Shown here: one piece after another, positions 1 to 7,615 of the stretch
How the letters are laid out: every line of letters starts with the position of its first letter
Numbering within the stretch: the stretch's first letter is position 1
Virus record (IMG/VR): IMGVR_UViG_3300031565_000366
Span: 1-24,104 of that record
Strand: one strand, 5' to 3'
DNA length: 24,104 bases
From: a virus
Translations under genes and position numbers: made by a program
The notes under the pieces: model-generated
What the model was told of the DNA's origin: nothing
Seen by the model: the letters and a program-made list of their open reading frames with translations, nothing else
The model's database searches: none

Positions 1-150
1 GCTCCTCCGGGTACGTTTGCTGTTGGCGACCATGCTTGCGTTGCGTTTACTGTCACGACACAGGGGGTGCGATCAGGTCCAAGTAACACTGTAAATTTTA
101 CTGTCGCGCCGGGAGTTCCGTCGCCGCCAATCAACTTTGTAGTCCAGTAG
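1..150 (+). CDS. C-terminal end of a beta-rich (Fn3/Ig-like) protein, 5' truncated
   Basis: Frame 1 is open from the first base to a TAG stop at 148-150, giving 49 residues. The remnant has alternating small and hydrophobic residues and a segment reading GPSNTVNFTV near its end, followed by a Pro-rich tail. That pattern is typical of the last strand of fibronectin type III or Ig-like domains in phage virion proteins. Only the tail of the gene is present, so its real size and function cannot be given. It lies 50 bases upstream of the terminase on the same strand and could be another virion or fibre protein. The reading frame is clear; the domain name is an inference from composition. Confidence 0.55.
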   Translation, partial: APPGTFAVGDHACVAFTVTTQGVRSGPSNTVNFTVAPGVPSPPINFVVQ

Positions 151-200
151 TCCCACCCAGACGCGGCGGCGGCTGTGCACTCCTTAGGTGAACGGAATAA

Positions 201-1628
201 ATGGCGAATCTTGATTTTACCCCAACAGCAACCTGTCGTGAGTTCATGGTCTCGGAGTCGAGGGTCCGGTTCTTGGTCGGTGCAGTTGGCTCGTCTAAAA
301 CGACAACGTGCCTATATGAAATCCTCCGGCGAGCTGCGCAACAAGAACCAGCTCAGGATGGGACTCGCTATACACGCTTTGCGATTATACGTAACACTCT
401 CGCTGCTATTAAGTCGACAGTGCTCAAAGATATTCAGCAGATCTTTGGGCCGATCATTGATTACCGCGTATCAGAAAGTACTGTCTACATAAGGCAAGGG
501 GACATCCATTGTGAAATCCTTCTTATTCCGCTTGACACTCCTGATGACCAGAAGCGCCTCTTGTCTTCGCAGCTCACGGGCGCTTACTTTAACGAATTTG
601 TCGAAGTTGACCCTGTCTTTATTTCTGGAGCTCTGGGTCGATGTGGTCGTTACCCTTCGCAGCTACGCGGACGGCCGAACTGGTACGGTGTCTTTGCAGA
701 TTCAAACCCGGGGACCGAGGACTCGCCCTACTACGAACTTCTTAAGGTCGATCTACCCGAGTCTTATGCATACTTTGAGCAACCCTCGCCCTTGCTTCGT
801 GACGACAACGGGAATGTAACGGAGAACCCACTTGCCGAAAACATTACTTACCTCCCCGGCGGATTTGAATATTACTGGACACTCCTTAACGGCGCTTCAC
901 CCGAGTGGTCTGAGCGATTTGTATTCGGACAGTGGGGGGAATCTTTACAGGGCCAAGCAGTATTCAAAAACACCTTTACAGATTCTTTTCACGTGGCCGA
1001 GGGTCCGCTTACTCCCTCTGCTGGCCACGCGCTCATTATTGGGATGGACTTTGCGCGTGCGCCTGCGGCCGTTATCATGCAAGTCGACCATCTCGGCCGT
1101 TTGTTGGTTTTGCAAGAAGCCTATGAAGAAAACATGGGTGTGGAAAAGTTTGTTCGTGACTGTCTCATGCCCATCGTGTTCAGCCCACGCTTTCAGGGGA
1201 AACCCATGTACATCGTCGGAGACCCCTCAGGCACTACGAAAAGTCAGATCGGGGAACGATCAGTCTTCACGATGCTCAAGGCGTTAGGTTTTGAAGCGAT
1301 TCCTGCTCAGACAAATCATATTAAACCGCGCTTGGATGCGGTTGAAAAATGGCTACTTATGCAGAGAGAGGGAAAGGCTGCTATCTTATTTGATCCAGAA
1401 GGCTGCCCAAACCTCATTCTCGCGCTTAAACACAAGTACCGTTACCGTGCGCGTAAGGATGGAGAACTTGAAGCCAAACCACACAAGGTCAGACCGTGGG
1501 CAGACTTAGCAGATGCCTTGCAGTACGGATGTCTCGGGACGGCACAAAACTTGATGGGGCGAGTTATGCGCAGGATGCAACGTTCGCAAGAGAAGAAGCC
1601 CCCAATGCCTACAGGAGCATGGACATGA
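201..1628 (+). CDS. terL: Terminase large subunit (packaging ATPase and nuclease)
   Basis: This 475-residue protein is the motor that pumps phage DNA through the portal and cuts the concatemer. The N-terminal ATPase half carries a Walker A-like loop GAVGSSKTT at residues 27-35, a Walker B-like strand TGAYFNEF at 126-133, and a following ADSNPG motif at 166-171. The C-terminal RNase H-like nuclease half has acidic residues in the expected order: D283 in IIGMDF, D341 in YIVGDP, and D435/D438 in PWADLADAL. The length is normal for the family. The ATG is preceded by AGGTG about 11 bases upstream. The stop overlaps the next gene as ATGA. The P-loop reads SSK where many terminases have SGK. No small-subunit gene is visible in the window. 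Confidence 0.93.
   Translation: MANLDFTPTATCREFMVSESRVRFLVGAVGSSKTTTCLYEILRRAAQQEPAQDGTRYTRFAIIRNTLAAIKSTVLKDIQQIFGPIIDYRVSESTVYIRQGDIHCEILLIPLDTPDDQKRLLSSQLTGAYFNEFVEVDPVFISGALGRCGRYPSQLRGRPNWYGVFADSNPGTEDSPYYELLKVDLPESYAYFEQPSPLLRDDNGNVTENPLAENITYLPGGFEYYWTLLNGASPEWSERFVFGQWGESLQGQAVFKNTFTDSFHVAEGPLTPSAGHALIIGMDFARAPAAVIMQVDHLGRLLVLQEAYEENMGVEKFVRDCLMPIVFSPRFQGKPMYIVGDPSGTTKSQIGERSVFTMLKALGFEAIPAQTNHIKPRLDAVEKWLLMQREGKAAILFDPEGCPNLILALKHKYRYRARKDGELEAKPHKVRPWADLADALQYGCLGTAQNLMGRVMRRMQRSQEKKPPMPTGAWT
1613..1617 (+). promoter_or_regulatory. Ribosome binding site deciding the DUF5675 start
   Basis: AGGAG lies 7 bases before the ATG at 1625 and only 1 base before an in-frame ATG at 1619. This makes 1625 the better start, even though the frame is open back to 1496. 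Confidence 0.7.
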
Positions 1629-2071
1629 ATTTGACGCTAGAAAGGTTTGCTTATCTGGGCGACTGTACGCGAGGAGTATTGTATGTTGGGAATAACACTT
1701 TCCAAACCATCGAAAGACCTTGGGTCAAGAATCCAGATGGTAAGGGCGGGCTACCGTTTGAAAGCTGTGTTCCGGATGGTACGTATCATTTGCGGCCGTT
1801 TACCCGTCCTTCTGGGAAGAAGGCTTTTATTTTATCGAATCCAGATAACGGGGTTTTCGAGCAGAAGGAAGATATTGAAGGACCCGCCGGCCGGTACTTG
1901 ATCCTCATCCACGCCGGCAACACAACCGCTGACGTAGTCGGCTGTATAGCTCCCGGCTTGACCGGCGGAGACAGAGCAGTTGGTAGCTCGCGAAACGCGA
2001 TGTTGAAGCTGCATGAGCTTTTGGATGGCGGCGAACACGAGTTGAGAATTGCGCCAAAGGGCGCTACTTAA
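1625..2071 (+). CDS. DUF5675-like protein, candidate muralytic enzyme
   Basis: This 148-residue protein starts MNLTLERFAY, followed by an ERPW motif at 30-33, a CVPDGTY segment at 48-54 and ILIHAGN at 93-99. GCIAPG at 106-111 and a Ser-Ser-Arg-Asn-Ala stretch at 121-125 follow. This order matches the DUF5675 family, known from phage and bacterial genomes and without a firmly assigned reaction. The H96/C107 pair is reminiscent of the His...Gly-Cys arrangement of L,D-transpeptidase-type enzymes, but that link is only suggestive. It overlaps terL by four bases. No other lysozyme, amidase or peptidase is visible in the window while a holin/spanin cassette is, so a role in wall degradation is a reasonable inference. 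The open frame extends upstream to 1496 inside terL, but the ribosome binding site supports 1625. Its last 8 bases overlap the convergent gene on the minus strand. Confidence 0.75.
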   Translation: MNLTLERFAYLGDCTRGVLYVGNNTFQTIERPWVKNPDGKGGLPFESCVPDGTYHLRPFTRPSGKKAFILSNPDNGVFEQKEDIEGPAGRYLILIHAGNTTADVVGCIAPGLTGGDRAVGSSRNAMLKLHELLDGGEHELRIAPKGAT

Positions 2072-2600
2072 GCGAGAGGAATTTCGACACTGTTAACAGC
2101 TTGCTGGAAAGCCAGCCGCCAACAGTAGTGGCTTTCCACGTGGCAACGGCCATACTCCATACCGCGTCGGAGATGTTGTCAAGGTCAACCTGAGTTAGAC
2201 CCCCACCAGTTTCTGATACATACACACCAGCAGCAGAGGTGTTGTTGACGAAATTGACCAACGGGTTGGCGGCAAAAATATCAATACCATCTGCCAGCGA
2301 CACTGTATTTCCATCGCCTACGGTAAGTGTTCCTGATACAGAGAAGCTGTTTATTTTCCAGCCATCCAGAAGAATCACGTTCAAGAAGGTTTCTGCCGAT
2401 GCTGTCAGGGTCACTGGATTACCTGTAGTCATAATTGGGCGACGGTACATACCCTGCGTACCGTCCTGTGCGTCATGGATGGCAGACTTTAGATCGGCAG
2501 CCGAAACTTCAAGCACCCCGGACTCTATGGTTATTTCTTCGGCAATCCAGTCAAAGCTGTAGTCTGTTGTGCCGATGGTAGTAACAAATTCGACTGCCAT
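2064..2600 (-). CDS. Small fibre-associated virion protein (178 aa)
   Basis: This is the last gene of the minus-strand operon, beginning 1 base after the stop of the 637-residue fibre gene. The ATG at 2600-2598 has only a weak ribosome binding site, so translation may depend on the upstream gene. The N-terminal half is beta-rich. A central segment (VSGTLTVGDGNTVSLADG) looks like a repeat-type fibre strand. The C-terminal part has LDNISDAVWSMAVATW, similar to the DAVW-type segment seen near the ends of many phage fibre and virion proteins. Nothing indicates an enzyme. A role as fibre tip, fibre cap or minor virion protein is inferred from context only. Its stop (2064) lies within the convergent DUF5675 gene. 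Confidence 0.6.
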   Translation of the reverse strand: MAVEFVTTIGTTDYSFDWIAEEITIESGVLEVSAADLKSAIHDAQDGTQGMYRRPIMTTGNPVTLTASAETFLNVILLDGWKINSFSVSGTLTVGDGNTVSLADGIDIFAANPLVNFVNNTSAAGVYVSETGGGLTQVDLDNISDAVWSMAVATWKATTVGGWLSSKLLTVSKFLSLK

Positions 2601-2601
2601 G

Positions 2602-4515
2602 TTATTGGTCCAACAGTAGGGCGACGGTTGCAGTAAAACCAGCGGTATTGCTGATTGTACCCGTTATTGTTGTTGCTTGATAATAAGGTGCTCCAGATGA
2701 GTCGCGGATCGTACCCTTGAATGGTTGACTGCTTCCGAATGTGCGGGTATCCGACACGATGCCTGAGCCGTTCGTTGTGGTGTGGATAATCACACCAGAG
2801 GCAACAGGCGAGCCTGTGGCTGGCGAAACCGTTCCTGAGTCAACAGCATACGTGTAGCTATTAACGCCAGTGACAGTGATGACAGCGACCTTGTTGTACC
2901 CGTTCTGTGTCGCGCCGCGAATCACTACCTGTGTACCGTTAGGAATGCCGTGCGCGGTATGAGAAACGGTAGCCGTACCCGCTGTCTGCGTGATAGAAAC
3001 CGACTCCTCGAACGGAAGCGGCCCAGCCCCACTGGATGTCTCCAAAAACACCCGGGAACCAACGAGCGGAGTCCCGCTGGTGTCGGTTACTGTGATCTCC
3101 GTGGTAACAGGGTCTTGCACCACCGTCACAGTTACGCCGGCAGAGTCATCTACTGTGAACCCTGAACCGTCTACGGTGCAGCCAACGAGGTTCAGGTTGA
3201 GTGAGCCGCTAGTTGCTAAGAACTTGAACGTAGCGCCATTCGCATCATTGCCACCGTTGAAACCGGAAAAGTCACAGTTCCTGATCGTGATATTACCAGT
3301 AACTGAGGTGCCAAACTCTATAGCAGAATGTGCGTTGGTCCCTTTGGTGAATGTGCAACCATCGAGGTTGCCATCTGGATCAGAGGCTGAGTTCCAAAGC
3401 ACCGCACCAGAGCCGGCAGCAACAATAGAATCTAAGACATTGATGTTCAAGAATGTCGCGTCGGTAGCGGTTATCTGACCGGAGTTCTTAACGGTTCCGC
3501 CAGTCCATGCTACAGCCGAGTCAAGAGTGACCAGTCTTGCTCTGTCGGCAGATAAGTTGGTGGCAGTCACTGAGGTTACGGTGGATAAATCAAGATCAAA
3601 GAACTCAGGTGACGCGGCGGCCAATGAGCCGTTGGTCAGAGTAACAGTGGTTGTGCCGGTACCCTCATCGAGAAATAACCCATAAAACCCAGCAGCAGTT
3701 GCGGCAGTTGTGCCATCAGACAGAACCTGTCCCTGCCACGTGATATTAAAGCCTGAGTCAGAGAAGGTGACGTTACCGGCCGCACCAGAAGGCTGTCCAA
3801 TGCGAATCTTGCACAACGGGAAAAGCGTTCCCGACTTGGTTTCCAGTGCACCAAATCGATTGGTATTCTCATAGGTTGAGAACTCGGAGAACACCGCATC
3901 GGTCCCGGTAATACGATAACCAACGCCGATTGATCCAGTTTGCACATAGGCGTTATCGGATGCACCCATAACCGTGTTGGTAATCTTCCACCGCACCCCG
4001 ATGCCATCGACGCCAGAGAGTTGTGCGGGGTTGCCTGTGGTTGTCCATGAACCCGAGCCGGCAGTGACAACATCGAAGTCCTGTGTCGGGGAGATGACGT
4101 AGTATTCCCAACCACCCTGAGAGTTAGGTTGTGGGCCAACGTACCATGTACCGAATGAATCAGTCGCCAGATCATCCGCAGCGATGATGCCGTAGCCACC
4201 ATTGACTTGTGTATCTCGTGTACCGGCCGCGTTGATGATCATGAAGATGTGGTTTTCGCGATCAGTGCCAGTGGCTGAGAAATCCCACGGCTCGCCAACA
4301 ACACCAGCACCTAAGCCGTAGCCGGTTTGAGTTGCGTTGGATACCTTGTCTGAAATGGATGTCGTGCCAGTCAGAAAGTTATCGGTGTTGGTTGCTACAG
4401 ATAAGGATGATACCCAGCCGGTAACAGTGCTGCCGTCGAAAACTTTCGATACAGTTGCTCCGGGGTTGCCTCCATCACCGGAAACAGATTCGATAAATAC
4501 TACTGTACCTGCCAC
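2602..4515 (-). CDS. Modular tail fibre/spike-like protein (637 aa)
   Basis: This long, Gly/Thr/Ser-rich, almost Lys-free protein is typical of phage fibres. Residues about 60-240 form a beta-sandwich-like part with many aromatic strands (GTWYVGPQP, GGWEYYVIS). Residues about 290-460 carry short repeated strands with N/D turns (LDGCTFT, IRNCDFSGF, LVGCTVDG), which suggest a right-handed beta-helix. Residues 462-495 look like an Ig or carboxypeptidase-regulatory-type sandwich (TDTSGTPLVGSRVFLE). Residues 505-577 match the FCCH-like module common in phage proteins (VSHTAHGIPNGTQVVIRGA). The start is GTG at 4515-4513, supported by GGGAG 8 bases upstream, and it overlaps the preceding gene by 16 bases. 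Catalytic residues of a depolymerase could not be identified by eye. The likely role is receptor binding. Confidence 0.75.
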   Translation of the reverse strand: MAGTVVFIESVSGDGGNPGATVSKVFDGSTVTGWVSSLSVATNTDNFLTGTTSISDKVSNATQTGYGLGAGVVGEPWDFSATGTDRENHIFMIINAAGTRDTQVNGGYGIIAADDLATDSFGTWYVGPQPNSQGGWEYYVISPTQDFDVVTAGSGSWTTTGNPAQLSGVDGIGVRWKITNTVMGASDNAYVQTGSIGVGYRITGTDAVFSEFSTYENTNRFGALETKSGTLFPLCKIRIGQPSGAAGNVTFSDSGFNITWQGQVLSDGTTAATAAGFYGLFLDEGTGTTTVTLTNGSLAAASPEFFDLDLSTVTSVTATNLSADRARLVTLDSAVAWTGGTVKNSGQITATDATFLNINVLDSIVAAGSGAVLWNSASDPDGNLDGCTFTKGTNAHSAIEFGTSVTGNITIRNCDFSGFNGGNDANGATFKFLATSGSLNLNLVGCTVDGSGFTVDDSAGVTVTVVQDPVTTEITVTDTSGTPLVGSRVFLETSSGAGPLPFEESVSITQTAGTATVSHTAHGIPNGTQVVIRGATQNGYNKVAVITVTGVNSYTYAVDSGTVSPATGSPVASGVIIHTTTNGSGIVSDTRTFGSSQPFKGTIRDSSGAPYYQATTITGTISNTAGFTATVALLLDQ

Positions 4516-4901
4516 TTAGATAGCTCCCACAATACAATCGGCACTGCATCACGACTGCTCAATTCACCACCCGGGATTTTCACCCAAGCATCGAAAGTAC
4601 CTTCAAGAGCCCCCATTGCTGGTCCAAAAACTAGCCACCCAACAGACGGCAAATCTGCTTTGCGTAAATCTTCTCCCTTACTTGGCGAGAAGGCGACAAA
4701 CGGCCCTTCCTGAGAATCCATGAACTCTTTCAAACTACCGTATCGGGTGAACCCGAATTCTCGGCGCACACCGTCTACAGTCCCATCTACAAAAGCAGTC
4801 TCTGTGACACCCATTGCCGTCGCAACTAAAGCTAATGACTCTAGCTGCGACGGCAAGATGCCGATTACATCATACTGCTCAACATGCACCAGCAACCTCA
4901 T
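4500..4901 (-). CDS. Small protein with SPOUT (SpoU/TrmH)-like motif order, 133 aa
   Basis: The start overlaps the stop of the preceding gene as TAATG, so it is probably translationally coupled. The sequence is unlike its fibre neighbours: mixed alpha/beta with balanced charge. An N-terminal strand (MRLLVHVEQYDVIG) is followed by a helix and the strand TAMGVTETAFVDG at 28-40. Next come a SLKEFM helix at 56-61, a strand GPFVAFSPS at 66-74, LVFGPAMGA at 90-98, VKIPGG at 107-112 and SSRDAVPIVLWEL at 115-127. This order recalls SPOUT-class RNA 2'-O-methyltransferases such as TrmL/TrmH, where a LVFGPE..G motif precedes an IP...S..A...YE motif. The catalytic Asn/Arg of motif 1 and the Glu of motif 2 are not seen, so it may be a divergent or inactive fold. 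The gene itself is well supported; the fold assignment is tentative. Confidence 0.6.
   Translation of the reverse strand: MRLLVHVEQYDVIGILPSQLESLALVATAMGVTETAFVDGTVDGVRREFGFTRYGSLKEFMDSQEGPFVAFSPSKGEDLRKADLPSVGWLVFGPAMGALEGTFDAWVKIPGGELSSRDAVPIVLWELSKWQVQ
4524..4528 (-). promoter_or_regulatory. Ribosome binding site supporting a GTG start
   Basis: GGGAG on the minus strand lies 8 bases before the GTG at 4515-4513, inside the end of the upstream gene. No ATG lies close by in that frame, so the GTG start is accepted. Confidence 0.65.
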
Positions 4902-6661
4902 TACAGGTCGAGGACACGAGATACTGCCTGTGAGCCTCCGGTAGAGCCAAGAATTGCAACTGTCTCGAACGGCACAATCGGGTTCACCGCTGGGGTTCCG
5001 GTGTATCCATTACGCACTCTGACCACAAGGTTGCGCGGGGAGTCATAAACCACCGTTACAGCCTCAGTTGCAGTAACTGCTTGCTCGTCCAACCACGTTG
5101 GGAAGAAGAAGTTACCCGTTGTCACCGAGTCGTTGTCACCTGAACCGCTGAAGTCATAGGAGGGAATCGTGTACGTCGACCCGGTGTAACTGGTGTAAGG
5201 AATCTTGACGTAGCGTCCCTCATCATTCTGAACACGAATGCTGCCAGTTGCAGGGGTGTCTGTTGGGATGGCCGTAGTCACCACGATGCTCGTTACCGTT
5301 GCACCACTAAGCGTACCGTTGATCGTATCGAACTCAAGATCAAGCGCACCAGTAGCCTCAGGGCCGACAAGAACGTAATCTTCTTGGCCGCCGGTAATAT
5401 CCAGACCCGTAACACTGAACACGACGTTGTTGGGCGGGCTGAGTGGGTTGCCATCGAGTGAGGTTACGCTGTCGTTGACCGCGAGGTCAGCCGGCAAGAT
5501 ACCCAAACCGTATGCACCAATGATCGCAGAACCCGTTGAAGCTCCGATAAACGGCAGAGAAATCAACTCGGGCGTTACTGTACCAATAGTCCAGCCTGTT
5601 GCTGTACCTGCTCCTGCACTAATAAGTGTTCCAGTAGGAGCTACACCTGTGAGGAGTTGTAACCAAACAGTAGTGGGAGAACCCAGGCTATCAGTAGCGA
5701 GCAACTGTCCAGTACCGCCGGTCCATGAGACTGCTTCAGGCTCAACAAACGCTCCTGCGCCACCTGAGACTGCAACTGCATGAGTAATGCCTCGGAAGAT
5801 ATCACCGGGAAGACCGTAAAGACTCTGGTCTGCATCGCGAGCCGGCGTATCAACGCCGATACCTGCGACTCGGGTTGTAATCCACTTTGCGCGCTCGTAA
5901 AACTGGTTCTTGGTAAACGCCGCTACCGTCCAGTTCGAGTAGTAGAACTCGTTGGTCGTGTCAGCATTAGCGTCAAGACCTACATAGCCTTCGCTGGAAT
6001 TGACAATCGTGTCCCACGTAGCAATGGTTGCATCGGCGGTAGCGTTGTTCAAATCACTGTTCGCGGTCAGGGCCAGTACGTTGTTACCTCGCGCCGTGCC
6101 ACCACCAATTAAGAACTCGGTGTAGACCGTACCAAGCTCTCGCTGCGTACCGATCAAACGTCGGCCATCGATGTCAGCACCGGCAGTGCGAACCTTAACC
6201 AAGAACCTGTGCGACGTAGAAGACGCGGCATCTTCAACAGCCGTAATCATCTTTGGCTGGTTCCAGAAGTCATTGACGATTCTTGCACCGTTCTGGATGA
6301 CCTGAATGTTGGTTGCGTTACCAAACACCTGAATACCGTCGTAGATATCTGCGCCACCGTTGTAGGTGATCGACGTATCGTAGATGTGTTCCTGCGGCCC
6401 TTCAGCAGTTGCCGAGGTCAGGATATACCCGTTCAACAACGTGATGTTGGTGTCCGCGCCCAATCGCTGCGACGGCACCAGATCGATGATCGCGATCTGA
6501 TCGTCACCCGTATCGGATGCCGCATCAGCAAGATCCATCAATGCTCTGTGGAGCTCAATACCCGTGACATACGTTGGGGCAGTGCCCGCGTGTAGGTCAC
6601 CTATATACTCAATCTCCTTAGATGATCGAGTGATTTTCCAGTCTGCTGCTACCCACGCCAT
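4901..6661 (-). CDS. Large virion structural/fibre-like protein (586 aa)
   Basis: The start ATG at 6661-6659 is preceded by a good GAGGA site about 7 bases away. The first 130 residues are mixed alpha/beta (WKITRSSKEIEYIGD, then DGIQVFGNATNIQVIQNGARI at 108-128). Residues 150-300 contain several short beta elements and an aromatic cluster around 235-265 (NEFYYSNWTVAAFTKNQFYE). The C-terminal 120 residues have repeated Gly/Asp turns and end in a VLGSTGG-type segment. The protein resembles large structural proteins of uncultured marine-type podoviruses, but I cannot place it in a named family. It lies first among the large fibre-like genes of the inverted operon, so a proximal attachment part is possible. 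That role is inference. Confidence 0.65.
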   Translation of the reverse strand: MAWVAADWKITRSSKEIEYIGDLHAGTAPTYVTGIELHRALMDLADAASDTGDDQIAIIDLVPSQRLGADTNITLLNGYILTSATAEGPQEHIYDTSITYNGGADIYDGIQVFGNATNIQVIQNGARIVNDFWNQPKMITAVEDAASSTSHRFLVKVRTAGADIDGRRLIGTQRELGTVYTEFLIGGGTARGNNVLALTANSDLNNATADATIATWDTIVNSSEGYVGLDANADTTNEFYYSNWTVAAFTKNQFYERAKWITTRVAGIGVDTPARDADQSLYGLPGDIFRGITHAVAVSGGAGAFVEPEAVSWTGGTGQLLATDSLGSPTTVWLQLLTGVAPTGTLISAGAGTATGWTIGTVTPELISLPFIGASTGSAIIGAYGLGILPADLAVNDSVTSLDGNPLSPPNNVVFSVTGLDITGGQEDYVLVGPEATGALDLEFDTINGTLSGATVTSIVVTTAIPTDTPATGSIRVQNDEGRYVKIPYTSYTGSTYTIPSYDFSGSGDNDSVTTGNFFFPTWLDEQAVTATEAVTVVYDSPRNLVVRVRNGYTGTPAVNPIVPFETVAILGSTGGSQAVSRVLDL

Positions 6662-6671
6662 CGAAGTATCC

Positions 6672-7130
6672 TCATGTGTATGTTAAAGAAAGGCGGTTGT
6701 CCCAAATGTTGTCTCGGTTGCTGTTTCCATCAGCCCATGTAGTTACAGCGTCAGTGTTTCCGTTTCCATCTACTGTAAATACAATCTTCTTGATGCTCCA
6801 AGATGCGGAGCTGTTTGCCGTGCCCGGGAGAGCGTCACCGATATAAAGCGTATCGCCGTCGTCTTCTTCATCTACACGTGATGCATTTTTCAATTTGTCC
6901 ACTCCAAAATCTGTTCGTATCCATGACCCCGGAGTCGAGTCATCAGGTTCTATGATATCAACTCCATCGTCTGATCTCACGTCTGTGTCATCAAATAGGA
7001 ACCAGCCTTCTTCGTTACCAACAAGAACTGAGGCGAGGTCGTTGTGAATAGGGGCTTCCAACTCCCGTAATTCTGCGTAGGTCCTTGCTCGTAGCGTTGC
7101 GGAGCGTTGTACACGTTGAATGCCCGCCAT
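6672..7130 (-). CDS. Small virion/fibre-like protein (152 aa)
   Basis: The start ATG overlaps the stop of the ParB-like gene (TAATG) and has AAGG 7 bases upstream. An early helix (SATLRARTYAELREL) is followed by GWFLFDDTDVRSDDGVDIIE and then PGSWIRT at about 68-74. This combination of a short aromatic strand, an acidic DDG turn and a GSW.R motif is common in the N-terminal part of phage tail and pectate-lyase-like proteins, where it marks a virion-attachment module. The C-terminus (ADGNSNRDNIWDNRLSLTY) is beta-like. The gene ends 10 bases before the 586-residue protein begins. No enzymatic motif is visible. A role as a small fibre or fibre-attachment protein is an inference. Confidence 0.6.
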   Translation of the reverse strand: MAGIQRVQRSATLRARTYAELRELEAPIHNDLASVLVGNEEGWFLFDDTDVRSDDGVDIIEPDDSTPGSWIRTDFGVDKLKNASRVDEEDDGDTLYIGDALPGTANSSASWSIKKIVFTVDGNGNTDAVTTWADGNSNRDNIWDNRLSLTYT

Positions 7131-7591
7131 TACGCAACCTTAAGTATTGTCGGGTCATTTGTTTTCTCTGCGATGAACTTGAGTATGAATTGCGCCCAAG
7201 CACTTTTCTTCCATAGCTCATCACCGGGATGGAGCTCCTTCATTCTTGAAAGGAACACGTCGTCTGTTAGTCGTTCAGCAGTGCCGTCTTCATACATAGG
7301 TTCAGTACACCTGTGTATTGCCACTACTTTAATTGTTTCGTACCCAAGGAGCAGTGCTGCTTCTACTCGGTTGTTGCCCATGGCAATTCTGTATTTTGGA
7401 CCGGAGTCAACTTCTACGACAATTGGATTGATTAACCCGTTCGTTTCGATGTCGTCTTTCAGTGATAGGAAAGCTTCTTTAGTCATACCGCCAGTCTTCA
7501 TTCCGTCGAAGTACAAGTGAGGCTTGTCTATCAAGGTGAGCCTTCCTATGGGGAACTCTTTGAGGTACCAAGCCTTATACCGGCAATTCAT
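7130..7591 (-). CDS. ParB-like (ParB/Srx fold) protein, 153 aa
   Basis: This is the first gene of the minus-strand operon. The N-terminal two-thirds show the ParB/sulfiredoxin-fold pattern. A helix FLSLKDDIETNGLINPIVVE at about 42-61 is followed by a short strand KYRIAMGNNRVEAALLLGYE (GNNRVEAA in place of the usual GxRRxxAA or GNHRLEAA) and then the strand TIKVVAI. ParB-fold proteins can be CTP/DNA-binding factors, nucleases or kinases; phage members are often solitary, without a ParA partner, as here. The C-terminal third (about residues 95-153) is alpha-helical and lacks a recognisable helix-turn-helix. An AAGGA site lies 9 bases before the ATG. Its position beside the divergent promoter makes a regulatory role possible, but this is not demonstrated. 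Confidence 0.75.
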   Translation of the reverse strand: MNCRYKAWYLKEFPIGRLTLIDKPHLYFDGMKTGGMTKEAFLSLKDDIETNGLINPIVVEVDSGPKYRIAMGNNRVEAALLLGYETIKVVAIHRCTEPMYEDGTAERLTDDVFLSRMKELHPGDELWKKSAWAQFILKFIAEKTNDPTILKVA

Positions 7592-7615
7592 CTCCCCAGT
7601 TCCTTGTGATTACTG

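Noticed and set aside
1496-1624. An N-terminal extension of 43 residues for the DUF5675 gene
   Set aside because: The extension lies wholly inside terL in another frame, and AGGAG at 1613-1617 fits the start at 1625. The family normally begins near this point.
2990-3478. A 162-residue plus-strand open frame inside the 637-residue fibre gene
   Set aside because: The opposite frame carries clear fibre modules and a coherent operon position. The plus frame is Pro/Ser/Val-rich with no domain.
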